Of a stretch of 64,000 nt of DNA, positions 1 through 8,283 are shown in pieces. The DNA lies in contig NZ_JADOUY010000002.1 in the NCBI RefSeq assembly GCF_015752285.1, positions 496,001 through 560,000 on the forward strand, in the 5' to 3' direction. This DNA is from Mycetocola_A sp015752285 (lineage in GTDB: Bacteria; Actinomycetota; Actinomycetes; Actinomycetales; Microbacteriaceae). The first letter of the stretch is position 1; each line of letters starts with the position of its first letter. Under the pieces are notes generated by a model that did no database searches, was not told where the DNA came from, and saw nothing but the letters and a program-made list of their open reading frames with translations. The translations under genes were made by a program, and so were the position numbers.

Positions 1-1
1 G

Positions 2-310
2 GGCGTCCGCCGTTCGACGATGCTCACGTCGCCCGTGCAGAAGGACGGCAGGTACGTTCTCGTTGCGTCGAAGGGCGGTGACGACAGGAACCCTGCGTGG
101 TACTCGAACCTCTGCGCCTCCCCCGAGGTCGAGTTGACGATCCGTGGCTCGACCCGTCTGTTCACCACGCGGACCGCGTCGGCGGAAGAGAAGGCGCAGC
201 TCTGGCCGCAGATCGTCGCCGCCTACCCGGGATATGCCGGGTACCAGCGGAGGACAGACCGCGACATCCCGGTGGTGATCTGCGACCCCGTCGTTCGTGA
301 GACCGACTGA
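2..310 (+). CDS. Nitroreductase/deazaflavin(F420)-dependent oxidoreductase family protein, 5' partial
   Basis: The reading frame is open to the window edge, so the N-terminus is missing; the first ATG at 20 is internal. The visible 102 residues begin GVRRSTMLTSPVQKDG and contain VASKGG followed by NPAWYSNL, the signature of the Ddn/DUF385 split-barrel family that binds F420 or related flavins. The C-terminus PGYAGYQRRTDRDIPVVI matches the conserved family end. The exact substrate cannot be told. It ends 10 bp before the convergent tetR-like gene. Confidence 0.8.
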   Translation, partial: GVRRSTMLTSPVQKDGRYVLVASKGGDDRNPAWYSNLCASPEVELTIRGSTRLFTTRTASAEEKAQLWPQIVAAYPGYAGYQRRTDRDIPVVICDPVVRETD

Positions 311-320
311 GTCGTCACAG

Positions 321-947
321 TCATGACCGACCCGCTGCCACCCTGAGCAGTTCTCGCGCGCGGGCAAGCCACAGGCTCACATCGGAGTTCTCGGAGAACT
401 CGGCGTACGTCCGCTGCAGAGCGAATCGGATCACGGTGTATGCCAGGGCGACAACCATCTCGGCTTCATCGCGCAGCCCGTCCGTCGGCCGCCCCGCCGC
501 CCGGAACCGGTCGACGACGAGATCGGCCAGGTTCCGCTCCTGAGCGGTCATCCATTCCAGTTGCCGCCCGAGAAGTTCCGGCGTACGGGTGACCAGGCGA
601 AACCGGGATCGCAGCAGAGCGGCATCCTGTGGGATGTCCAGAAACGGAGCAGCGATGAGGGCAGCGAGTTCGCCCACGACGTCCTCGCCTCCGCCCTCGA
701 TGAACCTGAGGGTCGCGGACTCGGTCAACGGCGCGGGTGCCGCGCCGAGGAACGCATGTTCCTTCACGCCGAAGTAATTGAAGAACGTCCTCGGCGACAC
801 CCCCGTCGCGTCGCAGATCATCTCAACAGTGACGTTCTCGTAGCCGAGTTCCAGGCCTAGCGCGACCGCCGCATGTTCGATCGACGATCGGGTTGCCGCT
901 CGCTTGCGGGCCCTCAGACCGTCCGGGCGCTCCGTGTCGATTGTCAT
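321..947 (-). CDS. TetR/AcrR family transcriptional regulator
   Basis: Predicted DNA-binding repressor of about 208 residues. The N-terminal helix-turn-helix reads ATGVSPRTFFNYFGVKEHAF, the canonical TetR recognition helix; the rest is a variable ligand domain. I chose the ATG at 947 (MTIDTERP), which puts a normal short tail before the HTH. A GTG at 989 is possible: it overlaps the cydC stop as GTGA and would suggest translational coupling. Either way it is the last gene of the cydABDC transcription unit. Its target and ligand are unknown. Confidence 0.82.
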   Translation of the reverse strand: MTIDTERPDGLRARKRAATRSSIEHAAVALGLELGYENVTVEMICDATGVSPRTFFNYFGVKEHAFLGAAPAPLTESATLRFIEGGGEDVVGELAALIAAPFLDIPQDAALLRSRFRLVTRTPELLGRQLEWMTAQERNLADLVVDRFRAAGRPTDGLRDEAEMVVALAYTVIRFALQRTYAEFSENSDVSLWLARARELLRVAAGRS

Positions 948-985
948 CCTTCTTTCTACCGCACCCGGCTGCACTGGCGGAGAAA

Positions 986-2689
986 TCACTCTGCCGATCG
1001 GCGGGCCGATTCGGTGAGGATGCCGTCCCTCACGCGCAGGCGTCGATCCACCAGCCCGGGAGGGACGTCTGCGTGGGAGATGAGGACGATTGTCCGTTCC
1101 TCACGCCCGCCGGCTCGCAGCAGGTCGCGCAGCAGAGTATCGGCGAGATCGGCCTCCACATTCGCCGTCGGCTCGTCGAACACGAGAACAGGAAAATCGT
1201 GCAGGAGCGCCCTGGCCAGAGCGATCCGCTGGGCCTGGCCCCCGGAGACCAGCGCCCCTCGCTCGCCCACGCGGGCGTCGAGCCCGCCCCTCGATTCCAG
1301 CCAGTCAGCCAGACCGACCCGTTCGAGTACGTCGAGCAGCTCGTCGTCAGTGGCCGTATCCCGCGCGAACAGCAGGTTCTGCCTCACGCTTTCGTCGAAC
1401 AAGTACGGGGTCTGCTCGCACAGTCCGACCGCCATCCGCACGGCGTCACTGCCGACTCGCCTGACGTCCTGGCCGCTCAGCTCGTAGAGACCGTCGTGGT
1501 CGAGGAAACGGACGAGCAGGTGAGCGAATGTCGTCTTGCCTGACCCGCTCGGTCCCTCGACCAGGATCCGCTCTCCGCGCTGCACCCGAAGCCTCGGCAC
1601 GACAAGGGCCGGATCAGGCCGTCCGGGCCAGCGCACAGCCACGTCGCGAAGCTGGATGACCGGGGCGGCCGAGTCAGGGCGCACGACCTGGTCGCCGGTG
1701 TCTGCTGGTACCTCGGGCGGCGCGATCGAGGGAGCAACATCTGAGACCCGTGATGCACTCGATTTCACCTGGCGCCAGGCCCCCACGGCGAGGGGGACGG
1801 CCGCGAGAATCTCGAAGACGGCGAGGGGAACCAGGGCGATCACCGCGAGAGCCGGCCCTGAGATACCCCCGGCCACGCCGACTGCCGGGATTCCGGCAAT
1901 GAGCGCCCACACGACGGCCAAGCCGGAAAACAGGGAGAGAACAGCGGCTGCGAGACCTGCTCCCCCTGCTCGTCGTGTCAGCGCGCGGGTGAGTGCTCTG
2001 TCTGCGGCGATCACCCGCGCCCGCGCTTCCGGTTCGGCACCGTAGGCGATGAGCACATCCAGGCCGCCGAGATAGTCGAGCAGTGCGTCTGCGAGTGCCG
2101 ATCGATGTGGGGCGATCGATCGCTCTGCTGATGCCGCCACCGACGACGACGCAAGGGTCCCCAGCACGAACGCGGCGATCAGGCAGAGCGCCAGTCCACC
2201 GGCCGCTGCCGGAGACAACAGGGCAACAGCCCAGACGGCGATCGCCGCAATACCGAGAGACGTGACGAGGGGCTGCACGACCCGGAGCGGGAGGTTCTGA
2301 AGCTCGTCGACGTCGGACACGAGGGCCGAGAGCAGCGAGCCGCGTCGGCGGCGCCCCAGCCCGTCAGGGGCGAGCGGGATCAGGCGGCGCAGCAGGTCGA
2401 CCCTCACGACTTCCAGCTGGCGGAAGGCGGCGTCGTGACTGGCGAGCCGTTCGAGGTACCGGAACACCGCGCGTCCGAGAGCGAACGCCCTCACCCCGAC
2501 CACGGCCATCGACAGGAAGAGGATCGGTGGTTGTTCGGCTGCGCGGGTGATGAGGAACGCGCTTGTCGCCAGCAGAGCGACCGTCGAGAACGCCGCGAGG
2601 ATGCCGAAGGCCATACCAGCGAACCAGCTCGCTGTCCGGGGCTGGGCCGTGCGCAGGACCGCTCGGGCACCTGACTGCACCCGCATCAC
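986..2689 (-). CDS. cydC: Thiol reductant ABC exporter subunit CydC
   Basis: Membrane ABC half-transporter of 567 residues, partner of CydD. The heterodimer exports glutathione/cysteine-type thiols and is needed to assemble cytochrome bd. An N-terminal six-helix transmembrane domain (about 1-310) is followed by an ATPase domain with Walker A EGPSGSGKTT, signature VSGGQAQR and Walker B VLVFDEPTANVE. The GTG/ATG-overlap with cydD (2686-2689) indicates translational coupling. The gene order cydA-cydB-cydD-cydC is standard for Gram-positive bacteria. Confidence 0.93.
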   Translation of the reverse strand: MMRVQSGARAVLRTAQPRTASWFAGMAFGILAAFSTVALLATSAFLITRAAEQPPILFLSMAVVGVRAFALGRAVFRYLERLASHDAAFRQLEVVRVDLLRRLIPLAPDGLGRRRRGSLLSALVSDVDELQNLPLRVVQPLVTSLGIAAIAVWAVALLSPAAAGGLALCLIAAFVLGTLASSSVAASAERSIAPHRSALADALLDYLGGLDVLIAYGAEPEARARVIAADRALTRALTRRAGGAGLAAAVLSLFSGLAVVWALIAGIPAVGVAGGISGPALAVIALVPLAVFEILAAVPLAVGAWRQVKSSASRVSDVAPSIAPPEVPADTGDQVVRPDSAAPVIQLRDVAVRWPGRPDPALVVPRLRVQRGERILVEGPSGSGKTTFAHLLVRFLDHDGLYELSGQDVRRVGSDAVRMAVGLCEQTPYLFDESVRQNLLFARDTATDDELLDVLERVGLADWLESRGGLDARVGERGALVSGGQAQRIALARALLHDFPVLVFDEPTANVEADLADTLLRDLLRAGGREERTIVLISHADVPPGLVDRRLRVRDGILTESARRSAE

Positions 2690-4341
2690 GACCTGACCGT
2701 CTGTCGGATCGGAACGACCGGGACGACCGCATCCGCTGCGGAAATGATTGCCACCCGATGGCTCACAATGAGCACCGTGACACCGTCGTCGGCCAGCAGG
2801 CGCAAACCGGAGAGGAGCCGTCGCTCGGTGTCATGGTCGAGCGCCGAGCTCGGTTCGTCGAGCAGGAGAACCTGGCATCCACGCTCGAGGGTGCGATGAA
2901 TCGCACGGGCAACAGCAACCCGCTGCGCCTGGCCTCCGGAGAGCCCCGCCCCTCCTGGACCGACCACGGCGTCAGCGGAAACGTCGTGCGCAGCGGCCAG
3001 GTCGAGCGCACGCCTGATCAGCTCGGGTTGCGGCTCTCCGGAGCCGAGTGAGACGTTGCTTGCCACTGTCCCGGAGACGAGCGATGGGCGCTGCCCGGTC
3101 CAGGCGAGCCACGGCCGTTCTGTACTCCTCGAATCGATCAGACCGCCGCCCAGCGTGATCGAACCCTCGTGCCGCGCGAATCCGGTCATTGCCGCAAGGA
3201 GAGTCGACTTGCCTGCTCCGCTCGGCCCGGTGAGAACGGTGACAGTGCCCGGTGTGAACGACCCGGACACCGGCTCAAGGACGGGACCACTGCCGTAGTC
3301 GACGCCGACCCGCTCAAGCGTGAGCGTCCCACCCCCGTCGGCAGGAGCCCGGGAGGCGACAGGAGCCACCTCGTCGAACTCTGCCTGCCGGTCCTCGTCG
3401 AGGATCGAGAACGCATCCTCGGCCGCTGCGACTCCCTCTGCGGCCGCGTGGAAGTTGGCGCCGACCTGCCGCAGCGGCAGAAATGCTTCGGGTGCCAGGA
3501 GCAGAACGAACAGTCCAACGGACAGATCCATCGAGCCATCGACGAGTCGAAGTCCGACCGAGACCGCCACGAGCGCTACCGACAGGCTGGCCGCGAGTTC
3601 GAGTACGAAGCCCGAGAGGAAGGCCACCCGCAGCACGCGCATGGTCTCGACCCGGTAGTCCCGAGTGATTGATCGCATCCGTTCGATCTGGCGGTGCTGT
3701 CTGCCGAAGATCTTGAGCGTCGCGAGACCCCCGAGCATGTCGATGAAGTTCGTGGACAAGTTCCCGAGCACGTCCCACTGGCGCCGCTGCACAGACTGGG
3801 TCGCCCACCCGATGAGAACCATGAAGACCGGGATGAGAGGAAGTGTCACGAGGATGAAGATCGCTGAGACGAGGTCCTGGAAGAAGATGATCGCCACGAT
3901 CACCGGAGTGACGACGACGGTCAGCAGGAGTTGCGGAAGATACTTCGCAAAATAGTCGTCGAGCGCATCCATGCCCCGGCCGAGAAGAGTTGTCACCCTG
4001 CCGTCGCTCGACGTCGACAGCCACGCGGGCCCGAGCCGCCGTACCGCCGCGAGTACGCGCACCCTGAGCTCGCTCTTCACCCGGGCGGCACCGTGGGCGG
4101 AGAGAAGATCCTGGGCGTAGAGCAGCGCGGCCCTCACGGCTCCGACGACCGCAAGGGCTCCGACCTGTGGCAGGAGCGATTCGAGACTGTCGCCGGCGAC
4201 CGCCCCGGTGATGCAGGCGGTCAGCAGCCAGGCGAAGGTCACAATGGTCACTGTCGTCGCGACTCCGACGGCGAGGCCGCCGGCGAGCAACCACCGCGCA
4301 CTGACCGCGTAACGAAGGAGGCGTGGGTCGAGGGGGCGCAC
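2686..4341 (-). CDS. cydD: Thiol reductant ABC exporter subunit CydD
   Basis: Inner-membrane ABC half-transporter of 551 residues that pairs with CydC. It has an N-terminal transmembrane domain and a C-terminal nucleotide-binding domain with Walker A LTGPSGAGKST, signature LSGGQAQR, Walker B LLLDEPSSALD and the H-loop VSHR. The GTG start at 4341 lies 9 bp after the cydB stop, so it belongs to the same transcript. Its role is thiol export for periplasmic redox balance and cytochrome bd maturation, known for the family. Confidence 0.93.
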   Translation of the reverse strand: MRPLDPRLLRYAVSARWLLAGGLAVGVATTVTIVTFAWLLTACITGAVAGDSLESLLPQVGALAVVGAVRAALLYAQDLLSAHGAARVKSELRVRVLAAVRRLGPAWLSTSSDGRVTTLLGRGMDALDDYFAKYLPQLLLTVVVTPVIVAIIFFQDLVSAIFILVTLPLIPVFMVLIGWATQSVQRRQWDVLGNLSTNFIDMLGGLATLKIFGRQHRQIERMRSITRDYRVETMRVLRVAFLSGFVLELAASLSVALVAVSVGLRLVDGSMDLSVGLFVLLLAPEAFLPLRQVGANFHAAAEGVAAAEDAFSILDEDRQAEFDEVAPVASRAPADGGGTLTLERVGVDYGSGPVLEPVSGSFTPGTVTVLTGPSGAGKSTLLAAMTGFARHEGSITLGGGLIDSRSTERPWLAWTGQRPSLVSGTVASNVSLGSGEPQPELIRRALDLAAAHDVSADAVVGPGGAGLSGGQAQRVAVARAIHRTLERGCQVLLLDEPSSALDHDTERRLLSGLRLLADDGVTVLIVSHRVAIISAADAVVPVVPIRQTVRS

Positions 4342-4350
4342 GTTTACAGG

Positions 4351-5364
4351 CTAGTGCGCGGCACCGGCGCCGACCTCGACGGTGCTGCGGGTAATCCGCT
4401 TGCGGAAGATCCAGTAGGTCCAGCCCTGATAGGCGAGGATCAGCGGCAGGAAGACCAGCGCTGTCCAGCTCATCACCTCGAGCGTGTACGGGCTCGACGA
4501 GGCGTTGGCGATTGTGAGGCTGTTCGCTGGATCGTTGCTCGCTGGCATGACTCCGGGAAAGAGCGCCGCGAACAAGGTCAGGACGGCGAAGGCGATGGTC
4601 GCAGCCATGAGCCCGAAAGCGATCCCCTCTCTCCCCCGCATGTTCGCGAGAACGGATGCCACGAGGGCGACGGCGGCCAGAACGGCGAGAACCGCAGCGG
4701 GTACGGTGCCGAACGCGAGGACCGTCCAGGCCAGGAACCCGGCTGCGACGACGACTGTGATCAGCCCGGCGCGGAACGCGAGCAGCCGTGCCCTTTCACG
4801 GATCTCACCGTCGGTCTTGAGGGCGACGAAAAGAGCGCCGTGGGTGAAGAAGAGCAGCAGGGTCGTCACCCCGCCGAGGAGAGCGTAAGGGTTGAGCAGG
4901 TCGAAGAACGTTCCGATGTAGTTGTGTCCCTCGTCGAGCGGGACACCCTGAACGATGTTCGCGAACGCGACGCCCCAGAGCAGAGCGGGCACGGCTGAGC
5001 CGATCACGATCATCCGGTCGAAGCGGAGCTTCCAGGTGCGTTCCGGGCGCTGGTGCCGGTACTCGAACGACACCCCCCGGATGATCAACGCGACCAGGAT
5101 CAGCAGGAGTGGCAGGTAGAAGCCGCTGAACAGCGTGGCGTACCACTCGGGGAACGCCGCGAACAGTGAGGCACCCGCGACGATCAGCCAGGTCTCGTTG
5201 AGATCCCACACCGGACCGATCGTGTTGATGAGCACGCGCCGGTCTGTGTCGTCCTTCGACAGGAACGGCAGGCTCATGCCGACGCCGAAATCGAACCCGT
5301 CGAGAACGAAGTAGCCGACGAAGAGGAAGGCGATGAGAAAGAACCAGAGGACTGCGAGATCCAT
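4351..5364 (-). CDS. cydB: Cytochrome d ubiquinol oxidase subunit II
   Basis: Second integral-membrane subunit of cytochrome bd oxidase, 337 residues with about eight hydrophobic helices. The N-terminus has the conserved GYFVLDGFDFGVGM stretch, followed by WDLNETWLIVAG and RGVSFEYRHQ, all typical of CydB. The ATG at 5364 has an AGGAG ribosome site 6 nt upstream. It lies 9 bp downstream of cydA. The complex oxidises quinol and reduces oxygen at high affinity without pumping protons. Confidence 0.96.
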   Translation of the reverse strand: MDLAVLWFFLIAFLFVGYFVLDGFDFGVGMSLPFLSKDDTDRRVLINTIGPVWDLNETWLIVAGASLFAAFPEWYATLFSGFYLPLLLILVALIIRGVSFEYRHQRPERTWKLRFDRMIVIGSAVPALLWGVAFANIVQGVPLDEGHNYIGTFFDLLNPYALLGGVTTLLLFFTHGALFVALKTDGEIRERARLLAFRAGLITVVVAAGFLAWTVLAFGTVPAAVLAVLAAVALVASVLANMRGREGIAFGLMAATIAFAVLTLFAALFPGVMPASNDPANSLTIANASSSPYTLEVMSWTALVFLPLILAYQGWTYWIFRKRITRSTVEVGAGAAH

Positions 5365-5373
5365 GTCGGACTC

Positions 5374-6786
5374 CTAATAGACCGTCGAGTGGACGAGGGG
5401 CTTGCCGGTTTCTTCGTCGGTCTCGGGCACGTCGTCCGGACCCTTCTGCGCGGCTTTCTTGATGAGGCCGAACTCGACGACGGCGAGCGAGCCGTAGAGG
5501 AGCGTGAAGACGACGAGTGAGATCAGGACTTCGACGCCGGTGACTCCCGGTGACACCCCGTCCTCCGTCTTCAGCAGGCCGAACACGAGCCAGGGTTGCC
5601 TGCCCATCTCGGTGAAGATCCAACCGACGATCATCGCTCCGAGCGACAGCGGGAACGACCAGACGGCTGCTTTCCAGATCCACTTGTTCGTCGGCATGCG
5701 GCCTTTGCGGGTGAGCCAGAGACCGACGACCGCGACGAAGATGTGCAGCAGTCCTAGACCGATCATCCAACGGAACGACCAGTAGGTCACCCAGACGATC
5801 GGGGTGTAGTCGCCTGGACCGTACAGCGTGACGTATTGCTCCTGCAGGTTGTTGATGCCTTCGACGGTCCCGTCGAAGGTGTGAGTGGAGAGGAACGACA
5901 ACAGGTATGGGATCCGGATGGAGAACAGCTCGTGCACGCCGTCAGGGGTGCCGAGCGTGAAGATCGAGAACGAAGCATCCGCACCACTTGCCGTGTCGTA
6001 CATCGCCTCAGCCGCCGCCATCTTCATCGGCTGGGTCGCGACCATGGCGAGGCTCAACTGGTCACCGGCGAGCACGGTGAGCCCGCCGGAGACGATCATG
6101 CCCCACAGACCGAATTTGAGCGCAGGCCGCATGGTCTCGAGGTGCTGGTTGCGTGACAGGTGCCAGGCCGCGACGGTGATGATGAGGCCAGACGACACCA
6201 TGAAGCAGGCGAAGATCGTATGCGGGAACGCGGCGAGAGCGACCGGGTTCGTGAGAAGTTCGACGATGCTGGTCAGCTCGGCGCGGCCCTTCTCCTCATT
6301 GATTCGAAACGCCACCGGGTTCTGCATGAACGCGTTCGCCGCGATGATGAAGTAGGCCGAGAGGATGCTGCCGGTCGCCACGACCCAGATCGTCGCGAGG
6401 TGCAGCTTCTCCGGCAACTTGTTCCAACCGAAGATCCACAGACCGATGAAGGTCGCCTCGAGGAAGAAGGCGAGCAGCCCCTCGAACGCGAGGGGAGCGC
6501 CGAAGACATCACCGACGAAGCGGGAGTAGTCGGACCAGTTCATGCCGAACTGGAACTCCTGGACGATCCCGGTGACAACGCCCATCGCAAAGTTGATGAG
6601 GAAGATCTTGCCAAAGAAATGGGTGAGCTGGAGGTAGTGGGGCTTTCCTGTCCGAACCCAGGCGGTCTGGAAAATCGCCACGGTGAGCGCCATCCCGATC
6701 GTGATCGGTACGAAAAGAAAATGGTAGATCGTCGTCAGTCCGAACTGCCAGCGAGAGAGCAGCAGCGGGTCGAGTAGCTCGTTCAC
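5374..6786 (-). CDS. cydA: Cytochrome ubiquinol oxidase subunit I
   Basis: Catalytic subunit of cytochrome bd (470 residues), carrying the hemes and the quinol site. It shows the heme-ligand histidine region TTIYHFLFVP at residues 18-27, NWSDYSRFVGDVFG, and the GRQPW motif after the Q-loop. The GTG at 6786 is chosen because GGGAGG sits 5 nt upstream. An upstream ATG at 6831 would extend the protein through the operator region and has no ribosome site. First gene of cydABDC-tetR; a TAGACT box on the minus strand (6834-6839) is a likely -10 element. Confidence 0.95.
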   Translation of the reverse strand: MNELLDPLLLSRWQFGLTTIYHFLFVPITIGMALTVAIFQTAWVRTGKPHYLQLTHFFGKIFLINFAMGVVTGIVQEFQFGMNWSDYSRFVGDVFGAPLAFEGLLAFFLEATFIGLWIFGWNKLPEKLHLATIWVVATGSILSAYFIIAANAFMQNPVAFRINEEKGRAELTSIVELLTNPVALAAFPHTIFACFMVSSGLIITVAAWHLSRNQHLETMRPALKFGLWGMIVSGGLTVLAGDQLSLAMVATQPMKMAAAEAMYDTASGADASFSIFTLGTPDGVHELFSIRIPYLLSFLSTHTFDGTVEGINNLQEQYVTLYGPGDYTPIVWVTYWSFRWMIGLGLLHIFVAVVGLWLTRKGRMPTNKWIWKAAVWSFPLSLGAMIVGWIFTEMGRQPWLVFGLLKTEDGVSPGVTGVEVLISLVVFTLLYGSLAVVEFGLIKKAAQKGPDDVPETDEETGKPLVHSTVY

Positions 6787-6803
6787 GTCACCTCCCGACG
6801 GAT

Positions 6804-6820
6804 TTCTACAGCGTGTAGAA
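6804..6820. promoter_or_regulatory. BlaI-type operator dyad 1
   Basis: TTCTACA-GCG-TGTAGAA, a perfect dyad with 7-bp arms. It lies between the predicted cydA transcription start and the cydA ribosome site. The TACA/TGTA core matches the half-sites known for BlaI/MecI repressors. Binding by the adjacent blaI product is inferred. Confidence 0.7.
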
Positions 6821-6847
6821 GCGTCTGCCACCGAGTCTACGGCGCAT

Positions 6848-6864
6848 TTCTACGCTCTGTAGAA
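6848..6864. promoter_or_regulatory. BlaI-type operator dyad 2
   Basis: TTCTAC-GCTCT-GTAGAA, 6-bp perfect arms. Its centre is 44 bp (about four helical turns) from dyad 1. It overlaps the likely -35/spacer of the cydA promoter. Confidence 0.7.
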
Positions 6865-6868
6865 CGTT

Positions 6869-6887
6869 TTTCTACCTTTCGTAGAAA
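6869..6887. promoter_or_regulatory. BlaI-type operator dyad 3
   Basis: TTTCTAC-CTTTC-GTAGAAA, 7-bp perfect arms. Its centre is 22 bp (about two turns) from dyad 2, so all three dyads face one side of the helix. It overlaps the -35 position of the leaderless blaI promoter, which suggests autoregulation. Confidence 0.7.
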
Positions 6888-6916
6888 TTACTTCGACATC
6901 GCGGTATTCTCGTCAT

Positions 6917-7297
6917 ATGGCAACTCTCGGAGAACTCGAACGCGCAGTGATGGACGTGCTGTGGAACACAGACGAAGCCGTGAGCGCAAACGATCTCAGG
7001 GACCGCCTTGACGCCGCAGAAGACGGCTCGGCCCGTGACGTCGCCGTGACGACGGTTCTCACTGTTCTCTCGCGGCTCGAGACCAAGGGGTTCGTCTCGC
7101 GAGACCGTGCCAGCAGACCGCACCTCTATCGCTCCGTCACCACGCGGGCCGATCACACCGCCGGCCTGATGCACGAGGTCCTCGGCACAGCCCCCGACCG
7201 AGACGCCGCCCTGGCACGGTTCATCGGCCAGGTCACGCCGGCAGAAGCCGAGACGCTGCGTACCCTGCTTGGCTCGATGTCGCCGAACGAACGCTGA
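6917..7297 (+). CDS. BlaI/MecI/CopY family transcriptional repressor
   Basis: Winged-helix repressor of 126 residues. It starts MATLGELERAVMDVLWN, the classical BlaI N-terminus, and has VTTVLTVLSRLETKGFV as the recognition region and HLYRSVTTR in the wing. The C-terminal half would form the dimer and hold the protease-sensitive site. The ATG is 6 nt after a TATTCT box. It is followed 25 bp later by the M56 protease gene, the blaI-blaR arrangement also seen in Mycobacterium (Rv1846c-Rv1845c). It probably binds the three dyads just upstream. Confidence 0.92.
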   Translation: MATLGELERAVMDVLWNTDEAVSANDLRDRLDAAEDGSARDVAVTTVLTVLSRLETKGFVSRDRASRPHLYRSVTTRADHTAGLMHEVLGTAPDRDAALARFIGQVTPAEAETLRTLLGSMSPNER

Positions 7298-7322
7298 TCG
7301 AACACCCCGGTAGGCTCCGAGA

Positions 7323-8264
7323 GTGATGTTGTTCGCCTCGGTGGCGCTTGCCGCCCTCGCCGTGCTCCTGGCATGGCCCGTACCCCTGGTCGTGGCCAGG
7401 GCGAGCTGGCCGAGTCGTGCGCCTGGCACCGCACTGGTGCTCTGGCAAGCAGTCGCACTTGCGGGAGGGCTGTCGATGATCGGCTCGCTCGTCACCTACG
7501 GCCTCATCCCGTTCGGCTCGACGATCTTCGAGGGGCTCTCGCAGCTCGTCCACTACTTCTTCGCCGGCACCCTGCCACCTGCTGCGAATCTGGCGCACAT
7601 CTTCGCGCTGTGTCTCGCCGTGCTCCTGGCCGGCCACCTCCTCCTCAACCTCGGCCTCACACTGGTGCGGACAGAACGCCAGCGCTCGAGACACCTCTCC
7701 CTCATCAACCTGCTCAGCGCACCCATGCCTGACCGGCCGGGCACCCGGGTACTCGATCATCCGGCACCGGTCGCCTACTGCCTGCCAGGGATGTCGCGCT
7801 CGGTGACCGTTCTCTCCGAAGGGCTCGTCACGCTGCTCGACGCCGATCAACTGCAGGCCGTCATCGCCCACGAACGCGCGCACCTCCGCCAGCGTCACCA
7901 CCTCGTCCTCGTGGCGTTCAAGTCTTGGCACACCGCCCTGCCGTGGTTCCCGATCGCGAACCGTGCAGAAACCGCCGTCGGGCTCCTCGTCGAAATGCTC
8001 GCGGACGATCAGGCCAGACGGGTCGTCGGTGACGCTACCCTCGCCACCGCGATCGCGCTCGTGGCATCCGAGGGCGCCGACCGCCCGGAAGGCTCCACCC
8101 TCGAGGGGCTCCACGCCGGAGACACGGCAACCGGATTCGCCAGTCAACGTGTCAAGCGCCTGGTCGACCACCAGGAACCGCTTTCCGCGGCTGCGCGAGC
8201 CTCTGTCTTCGCCGCGGCGACGCTCCTGCTGCTCGCACCGACCGTGCTGTTGGTCCTCATCTGA
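7323..8264 (+). CDS. M56 family metallopeptidase (BlaR1-like, no sensor domain)
   Basis: Membrane zinc protease of 313 residues. Hydrophobic segments lie near residues 1-22, 36-60, 98-116 and 290-313. The HERAH (HExxH) zinc motif is in VIAHERAHLRQRHH, at about residue 180. Family members cleave BlaI-type repressors when a signal is sensed. This protein ends in a transmembrane helix and lacks the penicillin-binding sensor domain of staphylococcal BlaR1, so its signal is unknown. GTG at 7323 lies 6 nt after TAGGCT (7311-7316): leaderless start. Confidence 0.88.
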   Translation: MMLFASVALAALAVLLAWPVPLVVARASWPSRAPGTALVLWQAVALAGGLSMIGSLVTYGLIPFGSTIFEGLSQLVHYFFAGTLPPAANLAHIFALCLAVLLAGHLLLNLGLTLVRTERQRSRHLSLINLLSAPMPDRPGTRVLDHPAPVAYCLPGMSRSVTVLSEGLVTLLDADQLQAVIAHERAHLRQRHHLVLVAFKSWHTALPWFPIANRAETAVGLLVEMLADDQARRVVGDATLATAIALVASEGADRPEGSTLEGLHAGDTATGFASQRVKRLVDHQEPLSAAARASVFAAATLLLLAPTVLLVLI

Positions 8265-8283
8265 TTCGCCTAGGCTGTGTCTG

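Larger units (their letters stand above)
6787..6916. promoter_or_regulatory. Divergent cydA/blaI promoter-operator region
   Basis: 130-bp gap between divergent starts. Minus-strand TAGACT (6834-6839) is a candidate cydA -10. Plus-strand TATTCT (6905-6910) ends 6 nt before the blaI ATG, giving a leaderless blaI message. Three 17-bp dyads with TTCTAC/GTAGAA arms are centred at 6812, 6856 and 6878. They cover the cydA leader, the cydA -35/spacer and the blaI -35 region. Confidence 0.75.

Noticed and set aside
6787..6831. cydA start at 6831
   Set aside because: It would translate through the operator dyad, adds residues not found in CydA, and lacks the GGGAGG site that precedes 6786.
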